Assembly: GCA_039707465.1 (NCBI GenBank)
Contig: CM077647.1
Span: forward strand, 43,027,110 to 43,091,109
Source: Rhabdophis nuchalis
Lineage: Eukaryota; Chordata; Lepidosauria; Squamata; Natricidae
Direction: 5' to 3'
DNA: 64,000 bases
Within the stretch, counting starts at the first letter, position 1; each line of letters starts with the position of its first letter. A model generated the notes under the pieces. That model ran no database searches and was not told the origin of the DNA. It saw nothing but the letters and a program-made list of their open reading frames with translations. Position numbers and translations under genes: made by a program. Below, one piece after another: positions 44,039 to 55,820 of this stretch.

Positions 44039-46024
44039 TTAACTCGACCAGTGAGTTTTTAGTTTTTGACGGAAGGAGCGGAGGTCCGTAGTTGTTCTAA
44101 TTTCGGGGGGAAGGTCGTTCCAGAGGGTCGGGCCTGCCACAGAGAAGGCTCTTCCCCTGGGCGTCACCCGCTGGCACAGCCTAGTGGACAGCACCCGGAG
44201 AAGTCTCTCTTTGTGGGAGCGAATCGGCCGAAGGGATGTATGGGGCAGGATGCGATCCCGCAGATAGCTAGGTCCCGAGCCATGGAGCACTTTAAAGATG
44301 ATAATCAACACCTTGAAGTGCACCCGAAAGACAACAGGCAGCCAGTGCAGCTTGCGCAGGAGCAGTGTTACATGGGCAAACCGAGAGGTTCCCATAACTG
44401 CCCGCGCGGCCGCATTCTGTACAAACTGTAATCTTCGGGTGCACCTCAAGGGGAGCCCCATGTAGAGAGCATTGCAGTAGTCCAGCGGGATGTCATGAGT
44501 GCATGAGTGACTGTGCAAAGGGCATCCCGGTCCAATAGGGGACGCAACTGGTGAACCAGGCGAACCTGGTAAAACGTCCTCCTGGCTACGGCCGTCACTT
44601 GATCTTCCATGGACAGCCGTGCATCAAGGAGGACGCCCATAGGGGTTAGATGTTCGCCCCCTATGGCCAGTGATGGAGTCAGCTGGTTGTACCAGGATGC
44701 CGGAAACCACAGCCACTCGGTCTTGGACGGATTGAGTTTGAGTCTGTTCCTTCCCATCCAGGCTCGCACGGCTTCCAGACACATTACCTCGGCACATCGT
44801 TAGGGTGGCTTGGGGTAGATACATACAGCTGTGTATCATCAGCGTAGAGATGGTACTCTACCCCAAAACCACGGATGATCTCACCCAGCGGCTTCATATA
44901 TGTGTTGAACAGAGTGGCGAGAGGACCGACCCCTGAGGCACCCCACAAGTGAGGGGTCTCGAGGTCGACCTCTGCCCTCCTGCCAACACAAATTACGATC
45001 GACTGGAGAGGTAGGAGGAGAACCACCGCAACACAGTGCCCCTCACCTCCAACCCCTCCAGCCGATGCAATAGGATACCATGGTCGATGTTATCGAAAGT
45101 CGCTGAGAGGTCTAATAGGACCAGGATGGAGGAACAACCCCCATCTCTGGCCCTCCAGAGATCATCCACCAACGCGACTAATGCCGTCTCGGTGCTGTGC
45201 CCGGGCCAGAAGCCGGACTGGCTTGGGTCCAGATAATCAATTTCCTCCAGGTGATGGGGGAACTGTTGGGCCACCACACTCTCTACAACCTTCACCAAAA
45301 AGTGAAGGTTGGAGACCGGATGGTAATTTACCAACAATGCTAGGTCCAAGGAAGGCTTCTTGAGGAGGGGTCTCACCACCTCCTCTTTCAAGACGGTAGG
45401 CAAGAACCCCTCACCCAAGGAAGCATTCACTACCTCCTGGAGCCAGCCTCGTGTAACCTCCCAGGATGCCAGTACAAGCCAGGAGGGACACGGGTCCAAT
45501 AAACATGTGGTAGCTTGCAGTCGCCCACGTAACCTGTCCATATCTTCGGAAGTAACAGAGTCAAACTCCTCCCACAAAACTGTCTCAAGATCTGCCTCGG
45601 GGCATCCCACTGGACCACTTTCGGTGGAGGCCAACTCGCTCCGAATCTGAGCAATTTTATCCTGCAGATATGCCCCAAATTCCTCTGCTCTACCCTGCAA
45701 AAGGGCTTCCCGCGTCCTCTGTTGAAGGAGGGAACAGGTCACCCTAAACAGGGCGGCAGGGCGGTTATCTGCGGATGCGATGAGAGTGGCACAATGATGA
45801 CATTTAGCCACTCTCAAATCCACAAGGTAAGTCCTTAAATGGGCTTTCACCTGTGTTTGGTCAGATTCAGACCGTGTGGATCGCCATCTCCTCTCTAGCC
45901 ATCTCTTGTGGCGTTTCATCACCCTCAGCTCCTCGGTGAACCAAGAGCCTGTGTGGCTCGTCGCCACAGGAGAGGCCGCAAGGGCGCGACCTGATCCAAG
46001 GCCCCCATAGCCGCGGTATTCCAC
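44039..46024 (-). pseudogene. L2 copy 6: reverse transcriptase and C-terminus
   Basis: The frame 46024-44993 gives the linker (WFTEELRVMKRHKRWLERRW, AHLRTYLVDLRVAKC) and the RT up to VVRPLLKKPSLDLALLVNYH, QSGFWPGHSTETAL and LVLLDLSATFDNIDHGILL. The rest lies in other phases: 45026-44784 with YHLYADDTQLYVSTP (YADD intact), 44784-44446 with RLKLNPSKTEWLWFP and 44518-44039 with YMGLPLRCTRRLQFVQNAAA and ALWNDLPPEIRTT. At least three frameshifts are needed to read it through. The enzyme would copy L2 RNA at the target nick; this copy cannot. Confidence 0.9.
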
Positions 46025-46956
46025 GCGGCCACCAGGTCCTCCGTCGGGGCGCGGGTCAAGGACACAGGTAGTGGACTAAACTCCGTCTGGAACCTATCCG
46101 GGTCCATCAGGTGCCTGGGGCGGAACCATTTAGATGATTCAGGTTCCGCCTCCCCGCGGTGGGGTGTAGCGATTGGAAAGTCAAGCCGGAGAAGTGAGTG
46201 GTCTGACCATGACAGGGGTATAATGGCTACGTCCCTTATACTCAGATCACTCTTCCACTGACCAGAGACAAAAATTAAATCCAGCATGTGTCCTCCCTCG
46301 TGTGTGGGGCCCTGAATTACTTGGGTCAGGTCCATAGCCGTCATGGAGGCCATGAACTCCTGAGCTACCTCTGATGATTTGCCCACCGATGGCAGGTTGA
46401 AGTCCCCCATGACTACCAGTCTGGGGGTCTCAACCGCCATCTCGGCGATCACCTCAAGGAGCTCGGGCAGGGCTGCTGACACATAGTGGGGAGCCAGGTA
46501 CACAATCAGCACGCCCAACTGCCTCCCTGGTCCCCACTTCACGCCGAGGGACTCACAGCCGGTGGTTTGTGGTACAGTGGTCTCTCTCGGCTCAAGACCT
46601 TCCCTAACAATAACCGATACCCCTCCACCTCTGCCTAGGGCCTGTGGCTGATGAAACACATGGTAACCTGGTGGGCACATTTCTACGAGGGGAAGTCCTC
46701 CCTCGTGGCCCAGCCAGGTCTCCGCAATTCCCACCAGGTCCAGCTCCCCCTCCGACACAAGGTCGTGGATGAGGGGGGCTTTGTTGACCACGGACCTGGC
46801 ATTGCAGAACATTAGCCTCAGGCCCTGGCTCTGTAATCCCTGACCACCTAGCCTGCAGGGATTGTGGAACCTGACCGCTTCTAAACATCGGCCTTGTGCC
46901 CCCAACCAGGAAAGAAAAACCTGTCTCCCATCGCACCTACCCCTCCCTACGACCAT
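45925..46956 (-). pseudogene. L2 copy 6: endonuclease domain
   Basis: The 343-residue frame has GLRLMFCNARSVVNKAPLIH, VGIAETWLGHEGGLPLVEM (catalytic Glu region), GGGVSVIVREGLEPRETTVP, RLVVMGDFNLPSVGK (GDFN intact), DLTQVIQGPTHEGGHMLDLI, PLSWSDHSLLRLDF (SDH intact) and PESSKWFRPRHLMDPDRF. It is the best-preserved L2 endonuclease in the window, with no internal stop. It overlaps the RT frame at 46024 in another phase, where a shift has occurred. Confidence 0.9.
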
Positions 46957-47822
46957 CTTGATGGGTAGACCCTCAATGGAAACGACTTGTGTATCCCCCC
47001 TCTTAATGGACCCCTCCCCTTCCTTCTTCGCTCTGCCGACTGACCTAGTAACATTCCCACCCCCAGCCTGACTAACCCCACCCTCATCCCTGAGACCCTA
47101 AAATCCAAATCAAACATTTAGCTAAAAAAAACCTACATCTGCGTTTTGCCCACCTCTCTTGATTACATAATCCCTCATTGAGGTGTGCCTTCGTTAGAGC
47201 AGAGGGCCATACCTGCGAGTAAGGGGATTCTCGCAGTCGAATAAGGTCTGCTCTAGAATACCTAAATAGATATAAATAGGTATAAAGTAGATATATACAA
47301 TAGATACAAAATAAGTCGCGGATTATTTATATGGGCATCCTGGCTGCTAAGATATTATACAATAGATATTAAATATATTAAAATTCCTAAAAGTTTTATA
47401 TAATTCCAGGAGAGTATGGTATCTGGCTCAAGAAAGTTCTTAGAAATAGTTCTTAAAATAGTTCTTAAAATCGTTCTTAAAATCGAGCGTAATGGAGATA
47501 GTTGATAATGATAACTGGTCAATGCAAGGTGAGTCTGGTGGGCAGGCACAGCCTTCGATTCGAAACAAGCCCTCGGCCTATGTTCTTCCATAGCTGCAGC
47601 CTAGATTTCAATGGCCTCCTCTAGCCCCCAGCACCCAGCATTCGACTCATGGGCCTGGCCATCGATGATTTTTTGCCTAAGCCCAGTCTCGTCCGGCCCA
47701 CGGCCTTCCGTACTGACCTGCACCTCTCAGGTCATGGCACCGGCTCAGATGTTTCGGCCTTCCCAGGCCTCGGTGTGGTTGTTCTTTTGGCTGCTGGTTG
47801 GTATCTCAGCTGTGGCCTAGAT

Positions 47823-48158
47823 CAGGGGTCCCCAACCTTTTTGGCACCAGGGACCGGTTTCATGTTAAAAAAATTATGCGGACCGGTGGCCATGGTTTGG
47901 CCGGTATAGAGGGGGAGGGGGAACAGGCGGCACATGCGCGCGGGGGTGTGTGAGTCGGCTCACTTGCCCCTCTCGGGCCTCCAACGGCATGAGCGGCCAC
48001 GCTTGCGCTCTCCCGCCCCCTGTGTGCACTCTGCCCAGGGGGCTGCCCCCTCCTCCTCCTCTCCGGCCCTTTCTAAGAGTTGTGCCGCTCACTGTGGTCC
48101 GGTTCCTATCAAGCCACGGACCGGCACTGGTCCGCGGCCCAGAGGTTGAGGACCCCTG
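47823..48158. mobile_element. hAT-like MITE, 336 bp, nested in L2 copy 6
   Basis: CAGGGGTCCCCAACC and GGTTGAGGACCCCTG form a terminal inverted repeat with one mismatch. GCCTAGAT flanks both ends exactly (47815-47822 and 48159-48166), a perfect 8-bp TSD. The GC-rich interior (GGACCGGT, CCGCCCCCTG) has no coding capacity. It is younger than the L2 copy that it interrupts. Confidence 0.93.
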
Positions 48159-48790
48159 GCCTAGATGTTTCAAGGCCTATCGGGCCAGTTGTTCTTCCGG
48201 CCGCCTGGCTGCTCTTCAGGCCGCCAGGCCGCTTGGCCCGGTTTCTCGGCCCCCGTGGTCGGTCCGGTCTCTTGGCCCCGCAAGTGGCCCGGTCTCTCGG
48301 CCCCTCAGTCGGCCCAGTCTCTCGGCCCCGCAATCAGCCCACACTCCAAACTCCGGCACCCTGGCTCAGCTGTTAAATAATTGCCATTGAGATGCCTGCC
48401 ATTCCAAACCACCATACCGCCATACCTCCGGTGCTGCTCCTGGCGCTCCTGGGCTCCTGGACATCACAAGTGCCATCCCAGCACCCAGGACTCGCTGCCC
48501 CCACCATCCGGCTCCAGCCCTCCATCCGGCTCCAGCCCTCCAGCATGTTCGGTGTCCGGCAACCAGCCCGGCGTCCCCGGAGCATCCCCGGAGCGCCTCT
48601 GGCCGGCCTTCTCTCCCAATCTCCCAATCTCACCATTGAGCCACCTGACCACCCTGGGAGACCCTTCTGGTCTCGGTCGACAGCCAGGATGGTCAGCTCA
48701 CTGGGCCCGGCCCTTTTGACCGTCTACAGGCCAGGCATCTCATGCTAGCAGCCTTTGAGCCCCGCGACCTCCACGGAGCTCAGAGGCAGA

Positions 48791-48811
48791 CCGCCATCTC
48801 GCGCATGCGCA
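48791..48811 (-). promoter_or_regulatory. L2 5' promoter motifs (NRF1 and YY1 type)
   Basis: The plus strand reads CCGCCATCTCGCGCATGCGC A. On the minus strand this is a perfect NRF1 consensus (TGCGCATGCGCG) directly followed by GAGATGGCGG, a YY1-type core. They sit at the outermost 5' end of the element, as in copy 3 (7906-7930). Confidence 0.6.
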
Positions 48812-49054
48812 GAAGGAAAAAGTATATTCATGGATATAAATAATCTACATTGTTATTTGCATTTTTCTCCACCTTTAGCAACTAAAAAAAGTCATGATCA
48901 GGACACATCAAACAGAATAACATCCTGCAGTTGGAAAGGTGTAAGCTGCAACTTCTGAACTCTAGCCTGTTGCAGGGAGAGGTTAAAAATCCTTAATGAG
49001 TTTCAAGTTTAATTTGAAATAAACAAAAAAATGTAAGCAAGAGGTGCTGCTTGC

Positions 49055-51300
49055 TGACTGAAAACTGGAATACTAAAGTTGAAAACGATTAAGGATGAAT
49101 GTGAAAGGACACTGCCAAAAATGAAGAAAGGAAAGAAGAAAGCTGCATGTCAGAAATTGTTAAGAAGAGAAGTCAAAGCCAAGAAAGACAAAACTCTCAG
49201 AAAGAAACTTAACAAAAGTTTAAGAAAAGCTATTAGGAAAGACAAGAAACAATATTACAAAATATGTAAAGACATTGAGATAGAAATAGACATGGAAAAA
49301 CAAGTATGGAATGGGTATGTTTAAACAGTTTGCAATAGAGATGCCAATATCCAAGATATCTTAGAAGATATTTTTAGAAGATATGCAAAATCTTCTAATA
49401 CTCAGTCTTTGCCAAATTGGAAAGCTACTGGAATTTAAATTAATTAAATTTATTAAATTTATTTGCTGCCCATCTCATTTCACAGTGACTCTGGGCTACT
49501 TCAAAGTGATGCTAGGCTGATGGAATACCTGAATTATAGCAAGCAACAGAAGAAGAATTACTAAAATTCTAATCAAGCTATGCCAGAAGATCTTGACACA
49601 ATGGCTAACTGATTGGAATAGGTCAATCTGCATTTAAAATTTAAAAAAGGAGACTTTAGAGAGTGACCAAGATATTACACAATAGAATACAAATTAGAAT
49701 CCTATATGGAAAAAAATGCAAAATGTTCAAGCTGGTTTTAGAAAAGATTAAGGAACATGGGAAATTTTTGCTGATAGATAATTAATAAAACCAAACTATA
49801 CCAAAAAGAAGATACTATGTGCATTATTGATCATTTGATTGTGACAGTCATTTCAAGCTGTGCTCAGAAAAATGGAAATCTCAAAACATCTCACTGTACC
49901 CATGATAAATCTGTATACAAATCAGGAAGCCACAATATATAAGTAAAACATGATGAAACATACTGGCTCCAGGTTGGCTCCAGGTTGGAAAAGAGGTACT
50001 GGCTCCAGGTTGGAAAAGAGGTACAACAAGGCAATATATTCTCCCCTTATTCATTCAAACTGTATGCCAAATACATATTAAGCAAAGCTGGAGAGGAAGA
50101 AGATGAACAGAGTTTTAAAGCTGGAGGAAAATATTATTTTGATAGTCAACAATGCAAAGCATCTGCAAACACTAATAACAAATATCAAGAAGGAAAAATA
50201 AAAAGGACTAAAATTAAATACAAAGAAGACTAGACTAATGGCAACAGATAGAACAGCCACTTTTAGAATCAATTATCAACATTAAAGGAAAAAGCAGTTG
50301 AGAACTACAGTTCAGACACTTGGTAAAGCAGCCAATTTTTCTACACACAAAAATTAGAATTGTGAAAGTCCTGGTATTCCCTGTGATAATCTATGGAGGT
50401 GGAAATGGAATTTTGAAGACTCAGCATAGCAGCAGTATTGACACTTCAAACTTTGGTATCAGAGAAAGCTCCTAACAGCCTTGGTGTCAGGATTCTAAGT
50501 AACAGACCCAAAGCAATCAAAACTCTGAGGCCTAGAGTTTCCTTAAAACATACTTTTATTTAGGATGTCATATTGGCACAGCTGGTGAAAACCTTACTCT
50601 GAAGAACCTTGGGTTTTCCCCACCTCAATCAAACCATACAGTTCTTGCTCTGCAGATCACATGTTCATCACATAGTCAAATCAGGTCACAGTTCCAACTC
50701 TATCTGGCTTTGGTCCATGCCCTTCCAACAGCTGGTAAAGTGTCCTTGGCTCCCAAGGGAAAGAATGTTATTTTGGCTACATATCACTCCATGCACATGC
50801 TAGTTTTTTCTTTTTTCTTTTCTCTATTTTTTTGTTTCTGTTATAATTTTGCACCAGTGAAGTTAAAACCAATTTCATTGTAATTTTAATACAATGACAA
50901 TAAATCATCATCATCATCATCATCATCATTATTATATCCCTCCCAGCTATGTCTACCTATCCCTTCACTTTCCCACAGCTCTACCCGTTCTCACTGTGGC
51001 ACCCCTGAAGATGCTCCCATCTTCAGGGCTGACACTTGGCTCTTCTGAACTACAAACAAATTGGACAAATTTGGACAAATCAAGCCAGAGTTCTTACTTG
51101 AGGTACAAATGACCAGGTTCAAATTATACTACATTATGTAAAAGCTTAGCTGTCTGAAAAATACTATAATGATGGGAAAGAGAAAAAGAGAATAACCAGC
51201 ATCAAGGTGGATGAACTTAGTTATAATGGCATTAGGTGTACCATCGGAAGGGCATTTTTGCTAGCAGTAAAAATGACTTGATGACATATAATCAATTGTA
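49055..51300 (+). pseudogene. Old RTE/BovB-like LINE, interrupted by an LTR
   Basis: A much-decayed RTE ORF2 can be followed on the plus strand. A basic block comes first (KKLNKSLRKAIRKDKKQYYK, 49079-49324), then LESYMEKN (about 49700), AGFRK (about 49735), VSH-SK-like RT sequence (about 49835), NQEATIYK (about 49920), WLQVGKEVQQGNIFSPYSFK (the family has VRQGCILSPxLFNLYA, 49985-50233), IRIVKVLVFPVIIYGG (about 50350) and, after the LTR, QMTRFKLYY and MMGKRKRE.PASRWMN (about 51105-51215). The catalytic YADD is lost. A short L2-like tail (about 49440-49500, minus) also lies in it. It is far more diverged than the BovB at 41 kb. Confidence 0.75.
50485..51034 (-). mobile_element. Solo LTR, 550 bp, 5-bp TSD CTTGG, nested in RTE
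   Basis: The ends are TGTCAGGATTC and CAGGGCTGACA, an inverted TGTCAG/CTGACA pair. CTTGG flanks both sides exactly (50480-50484, 51035-51039). A CAT repeat (50907-50930) lies inside it. The RTE reading resumes directly after the right TSD, which confirms an insertion. The minus orientation is a weak inference: both orientations begin TGTCAG. No internal retroviral genes are next to it. Confidence 0.82.
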
Positions 51301-52129
51301 ATGAATATTCTTTTTTGTTTCTTTATTAAAAACAAGCAACAGATCTGTTTCTGCTCTGTTTGAGAGGCATTGAAAGAGGAATGGATCCTGGCATTTTGTG
51401 TGATTTCAGCCTCTTACTCTAGCTCACTGTTAATGCACCATTTTATTGTTTCATTTATTTGAAACCAGCACTTAATGTTAATGGATCACTAGAACTGCAC
51501 TACCACCTCTAGCTGTTCATGGATACAGTAAAGAAAATACACAAGGCTGACACAGGATCAGAAGAGAAGATGTCTGCTTGCATCAACTTGAAATATCCAA
51601 CAGGTCTGATCTTATCCATTACTGATCACCCAATTTCATCTCTGAACTGAAACTTCCTATATTTTTCAGTTTACATTGGATACATTTGATTTCATTTGGG
51701 AAACATTATTTTAACACCATTCTAGGTTGTCTTTCTGATGGGTTGAAATGAATGAAGGACAAAGGACATGGCAGAAAAAGCTTTTGCTCAGGCAGGTTTA
51801 TGTCAGCTCAGAGTAATCTAGCTTTTAAAAATTCATTTTCTTTAATTGAAAAACTTAAATTATTTTCAAACAAATATTTTATTAATATAAAAACTGTCTA
51901 GCTGAGCATGGTCTACTTTTTCTTGACCAAGGATAATGCTCAAACATCTAAAAGGTTTTGAAGACAGATTAATTCTTTTCCTTGAATTGTTAAAAATATT
52001 AAAAATCTTGCCTCATGAAGAAGTCTTGACAATGTTTTTGAAACATCACATTTACCTATTGATGTAATATAGCTAAAGCTTATGGCTTTAATGATAAATT
52101 TACTTGATGCTTTATGCAGAATGACATAG
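51301..52129. other. Unique AT-rich sequence
   Basis: Nothing recognised. Confidence 0.4.
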
Positions 52130-52811
52130 TTGTGAATGCCCCAACACTGCAAGTCTTCAAGATGATGTTGGATAGGCATTTGTCTGAAATGGTATAGGGC
52201 TTCCTGCCTAGGCAGGGAGTTGGACTAGATGACCTCCAAGGTCCCTTCCAATTCTGCTATTGTATTATTGTATTACAGTAGGTAGGTAGGTAGGTAGGGG
52301 AATAGATAGAGAGGGAGAAATACAGTAGGTAGGTAGGTAGGTACCTAGATAGAGGGATAGATAGGGACAAATATGATAGGTAGGTAGGTAGGTAGGTAGG
52401 TAGGTAGGTAGGTAGGGAGAGAGAGAGAGAGAGAGAGAAACACAGTAGGTAGGTAGGTAGGTAAGTAGGTAGGTAGGTAGGAAGGTAGAGGGAGAAAGGA
52501 AGAAATACAGTAGGTATGTAGGTGGATAGATAGAGAGGGAGAAATACAGTAGGTAGGTAGGTAGGTAGGTAGGTAGATAGGGGGATAGATTGAGAGGGAG
52601 AATTACAGTAGGTAGGTAGGGAGATAGAGAAAGGAAGAAATACAGTAGGTAGGTAAATAGAGGGATAGGTAGAGAGGAAGAAATACAGTAGGTAGGTTGG
52701 TTGGGGGTTATACGGCGGTTGTTTGTATGTGTGCAGGTGTAGATCAACACACAGATTGGTTGGCCATTTAACCAAACTGGGCCACAGCAACGCATGGCCG
52801 GGTATAGCTAG
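52130..52811 (+). mobile_element. Helitron 3' part with CR1 tail and microsatellite
   Basis: The right end has GGCCACAGCAACGCATGGCC, a short hairpin (GGCCA...TGGCC), followed by GGGTATAGCTAG and a T, the standard Helitron 3' terminus (hairpin then CTAG before T). From left to right the piece has the CR1 C-terminal block and 3' UTR (52130-52276), a GTAG/GATAG microsatellite (52277-52700) and the Helitron end (52700-52811). The complete copy at 61516-62974 has the same order. The Helitron 5' end (TC...) is missing here. Confidence 0.8.
52277..52700. repeat. (GGTA)n/(GATA)n microsatellite
   Basis: Units of GGTA with interspersed GATAG, GAGAGGGAGAAATACAG spacers recur about every 60 bp, so there is a higher-order period on top of the tetranucleotide. 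On the minus strand it gives a long artificial open frame. Confidence 0.93.
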
Positions 52812-54788
52812 TATTTATATAAGAGAAGATAAATTCCATATTTGTTTTTTTCATTTTGCTTATACATATATTAGATTTCTGTCATTATTAGGATGGCTTG
52901 TTTAATGAGTGCTTAGGGAAACTTTTTTTGAATGTAAGTATCAGAGAGAGAAAAAGAAAAAGAATAAATTTATAGCCTATGATTTTCTGTAGTTCATGTC
53001 CTCTCCTTGACTAGTAAACCACAGATTGGATTCTTGTCTATTTGACCCTTGTTTTCTAGCAAAGCAAGAATGTCTAAAAATCTCACAGCTGGTCATGCAG
53101 AATAAATCAAACTGTGGAGTCACAACATCTAGCTGGACTGATCAGCCATTTTCAGGAATGAGTCCTCATTGCTTTAACATTATGACCTTCCAGTTTTTCT
53201 ACTATCTCCCAAATGTGCTTTTTCAGGGAATTGTTTTCAAATATTTCTGATCAAAGTTTAGAATTGCAGAGATCTGAAAAAATAATTTCCATTATTCTCA
53301 GACACAATTACCATAGTTTCTTTAGTCAGAAAAGCATTAACTGTACCAAAGGGAAAGAATCTCTGAACTTGAGGAACTCTTTGAAAAACTTAAAGTCTCT
53401 TGGAAGAAAAAGATAACTGAAAAACAAAAGAAATTAGATAATTTGTTGTGGAAAATACAATCATGAAATCTCTTAGTAAAGGGAATAACTGGCTGAGTGG
53501 ACATTAAATAAATTGGAGTCAAGACTGTTCAAAATCTTAAAATAAACAAACATCTTAAAAGGCAAAGATAAAAGTGTCACAATATTTATTTTGCAGGTTA
53601 GGTCCTATTTTACCTTGTGCAATACACATGGCATCCTACCAAAGAAGGCTGCCCCTATTTAACTGTTTCACTATTCTCAGTGGAATATATTCTCCTGAAA
53701 ATGTGCCATAGAGGCAGTGATATAATTGTGTTGAACATGCACAGTATATCTGTATTTGTGTATGTATGCATTCACTCAGATGCACCACTTGGCACTTGTA
53801 TTCAAAAGGGTTATTAATTTCCCCCCCTTAAGGAAATTCTGTTTATCTGAAAACAAGGGTGGTCTCTCTTTTCCCAGGTCTTCCAGATGAAGTTCTGTGA
53901 TTAACTTCAGTGGAGAATGCAATGAATGGTAGCCAGCACTGATTTCTAGCTGGCAAAATCTTTCTCAATAGAAAAGAAGTGGAAAGATTGCCCACCCATG
54001 ACCAGACTATTCTTAGGTTTTATAGTTTCCTCCTGAGTAGAAGGGCAAAAGATAAAAGGAGAAAGACATTGCTCTCATGTTCAAGAACAGCTTTTTAAAG
54101 GTTCAACAAACCCTCACTTTTTAATCATTTCATGATCTAATCAATTTACAGCTGAAAAAAATTATTTGAAAACAGTGGGACAAAGACAATTTTTAAAAAT
54201 AGTTTTAACCTTCCTTCTGGATTACAAAAAGCAAAACAAAGAGAAAAAATAGTACCTTTAAAACACTTTAAATTTATTAGGCAAAGAGCTTAATAAATAT
54301 TTTGACATAAATGTTATAAATAGATAAAGGCATAAATCTGATCATATTTATTTAGTATAAATCTGAAAGATAAATATTTTGTAAAATTGCTTTGGTGTTA
54401 TTTGGAAATAATTAATGAAATGAACTGACTTTCCTGCAAATGTTTATTGTTTGACAGCAAATACATAGACAAAGAAGATTAGAATGGAATAATTTGTCCA
54501 TAAAAGGACGGAAACTTTGAGAAATATATTAAAACAACACCAGGAAATTACCAAAAGTTTCTTTTCTTTTTTCTTTTAGCATGAGAATGATTTGGGATAT
54601 CAACGGGGTATTTTAGTGGATTGCCGGGATGGAAGGAGTACATTCTAGAAGAGCAAAAGACAGTGAAATTTAGAGGAAAAAAGACAGAACAATTTCTTCC
54701 TTGAAGATTTCAGAGGGTATAATTAAGTTTGGCAAGATTGTTGTTAGACTTCAAAAACCAAGAAACGCCTTTTTCACAATCTATAGTT
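52812..54788. other. Unique AT-rich sequence
   Basis: No repeat or exon recognised over about 2 kb. Short open frames lack known motifs. Confidence 0.4.
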
Positions 54789-54985
54789 CAGTGGGGGGAT
54801 TCAAATTTTTTTTACTACTGGTTGTGTGGGCATAGCTTTGTCGGTGTGCTGTGCCTTGTCGGCATGGCAGGGGAAGGATGCTGCAAAATCCCCATTCCCT
54901 CCCCACCTCACTAACCTGCTTTCCAGCTCCGTTCTCCTGTTCAGGGCAACAAAAAAAATCAGGTGGGAGCAGAGATTGGTTTCAG
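54789..54985 (+). mobile_element. hAT-like MITE fragment
   Basis: CAGTGGGGGGATTCAAAT at 54789 is a hAT-type left end, and TACTACTGGTTGTG, GAAGGATGCTGCAAAATCCC and CATTCCCTCCCCAC match the MITE at 15956-16187. The right end is not found, so the copy is truncated. Confidence 0.6.
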
Positions 54986-55812
54986 ATAAAATAATATACA
55001 GTTATTATTCCAAAAAGATTTTCTAGAATATATGAAAGTACTTAAAAATTATGTTGGACACGTGGACAACATGAAGGATCTTTTTATCAGGTCTGGTGAC
55101 ATTACAAAAAAGTTAGGAATTTCTGGGTTCAAGTATATAGTAATGCAAAGAATTTCAATCAATCACAAAAAGCCACAAAAGATTATTTTTATATATGATT
55201 ACTGCTACAAGACTATTACATGTGCAAAAATTGAAAGCCTCTGTTGAGGAAGGTGACTAATTAGCAGTGATGATAAAATTATCTTGTTCAATTAGAGAAA
55301 GATCAATAACTACATCAGTGATTGGAACCCAGTGACAGGAACTTCAAAAAATGAACTTGTGATATATGGGTTTCAAGATTAGAAAGGCTATCTTATTAAA
55401 AGAGGGAAATTATAATGTAACGTGAGAAAGGGTAAAATATAAATACATTTATAACCACGATCAGAAACCACTTGTTTATAATTTCTCCTTTACCTATTCC
55501 TGGTTCTTATTTTATTAATTTCTTTTCTAATATTTGTATTGTTGTTATTCTATTAAAGTGTCTTTAATACATTGTAAAATGTGTGCATGTATGTGTGTGT
55601 GTAAATTATTCTCTCCTCTCCCAAATTTATTTTTAAAATTGGAAAGAAAACTTGAATTAGCTGAAAAATCCATTGAAGGGCAGATATTTTTTTTTGTTCC
55701 TTATAGGTAGGTTCATCTTCAATTCACAATTACCTTAAATATATACTCAAGTCATCTTAAAGAATATACTCAAACCACAAGATCAATTATTTTATTGGTT
55801 TTATAATCAATG
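54986..55812. other. Unique AT-rich sequence
   Basis: Nothing recognised. Confidence 0.4.
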
Positions 55813-55820
55813 CCCTACTG

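Larger units (their letters stand above)
43794..48815 (-). mobile_element. L2-clade LINE, near full length (copy 6)
   Basis: This minus-strand copy extends from promoter-like motifs at about 48791-48811 through a GC-rich 5' UTR (48170-48760), an AT-rich leader (47260-47600), ORF2 (47250-44039) and the 3' UTR to the TAA repeat. A 336-bp hAT MITE interrupts the 5' UTR (47823-48158). A 43-bp direct duplication in the 3' UTR (about 43965-44044, unit with GAATATTCAGCTTGAGGTAG) is private to this copy. The layout equals that of copy 3. Confidence 0.9.
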
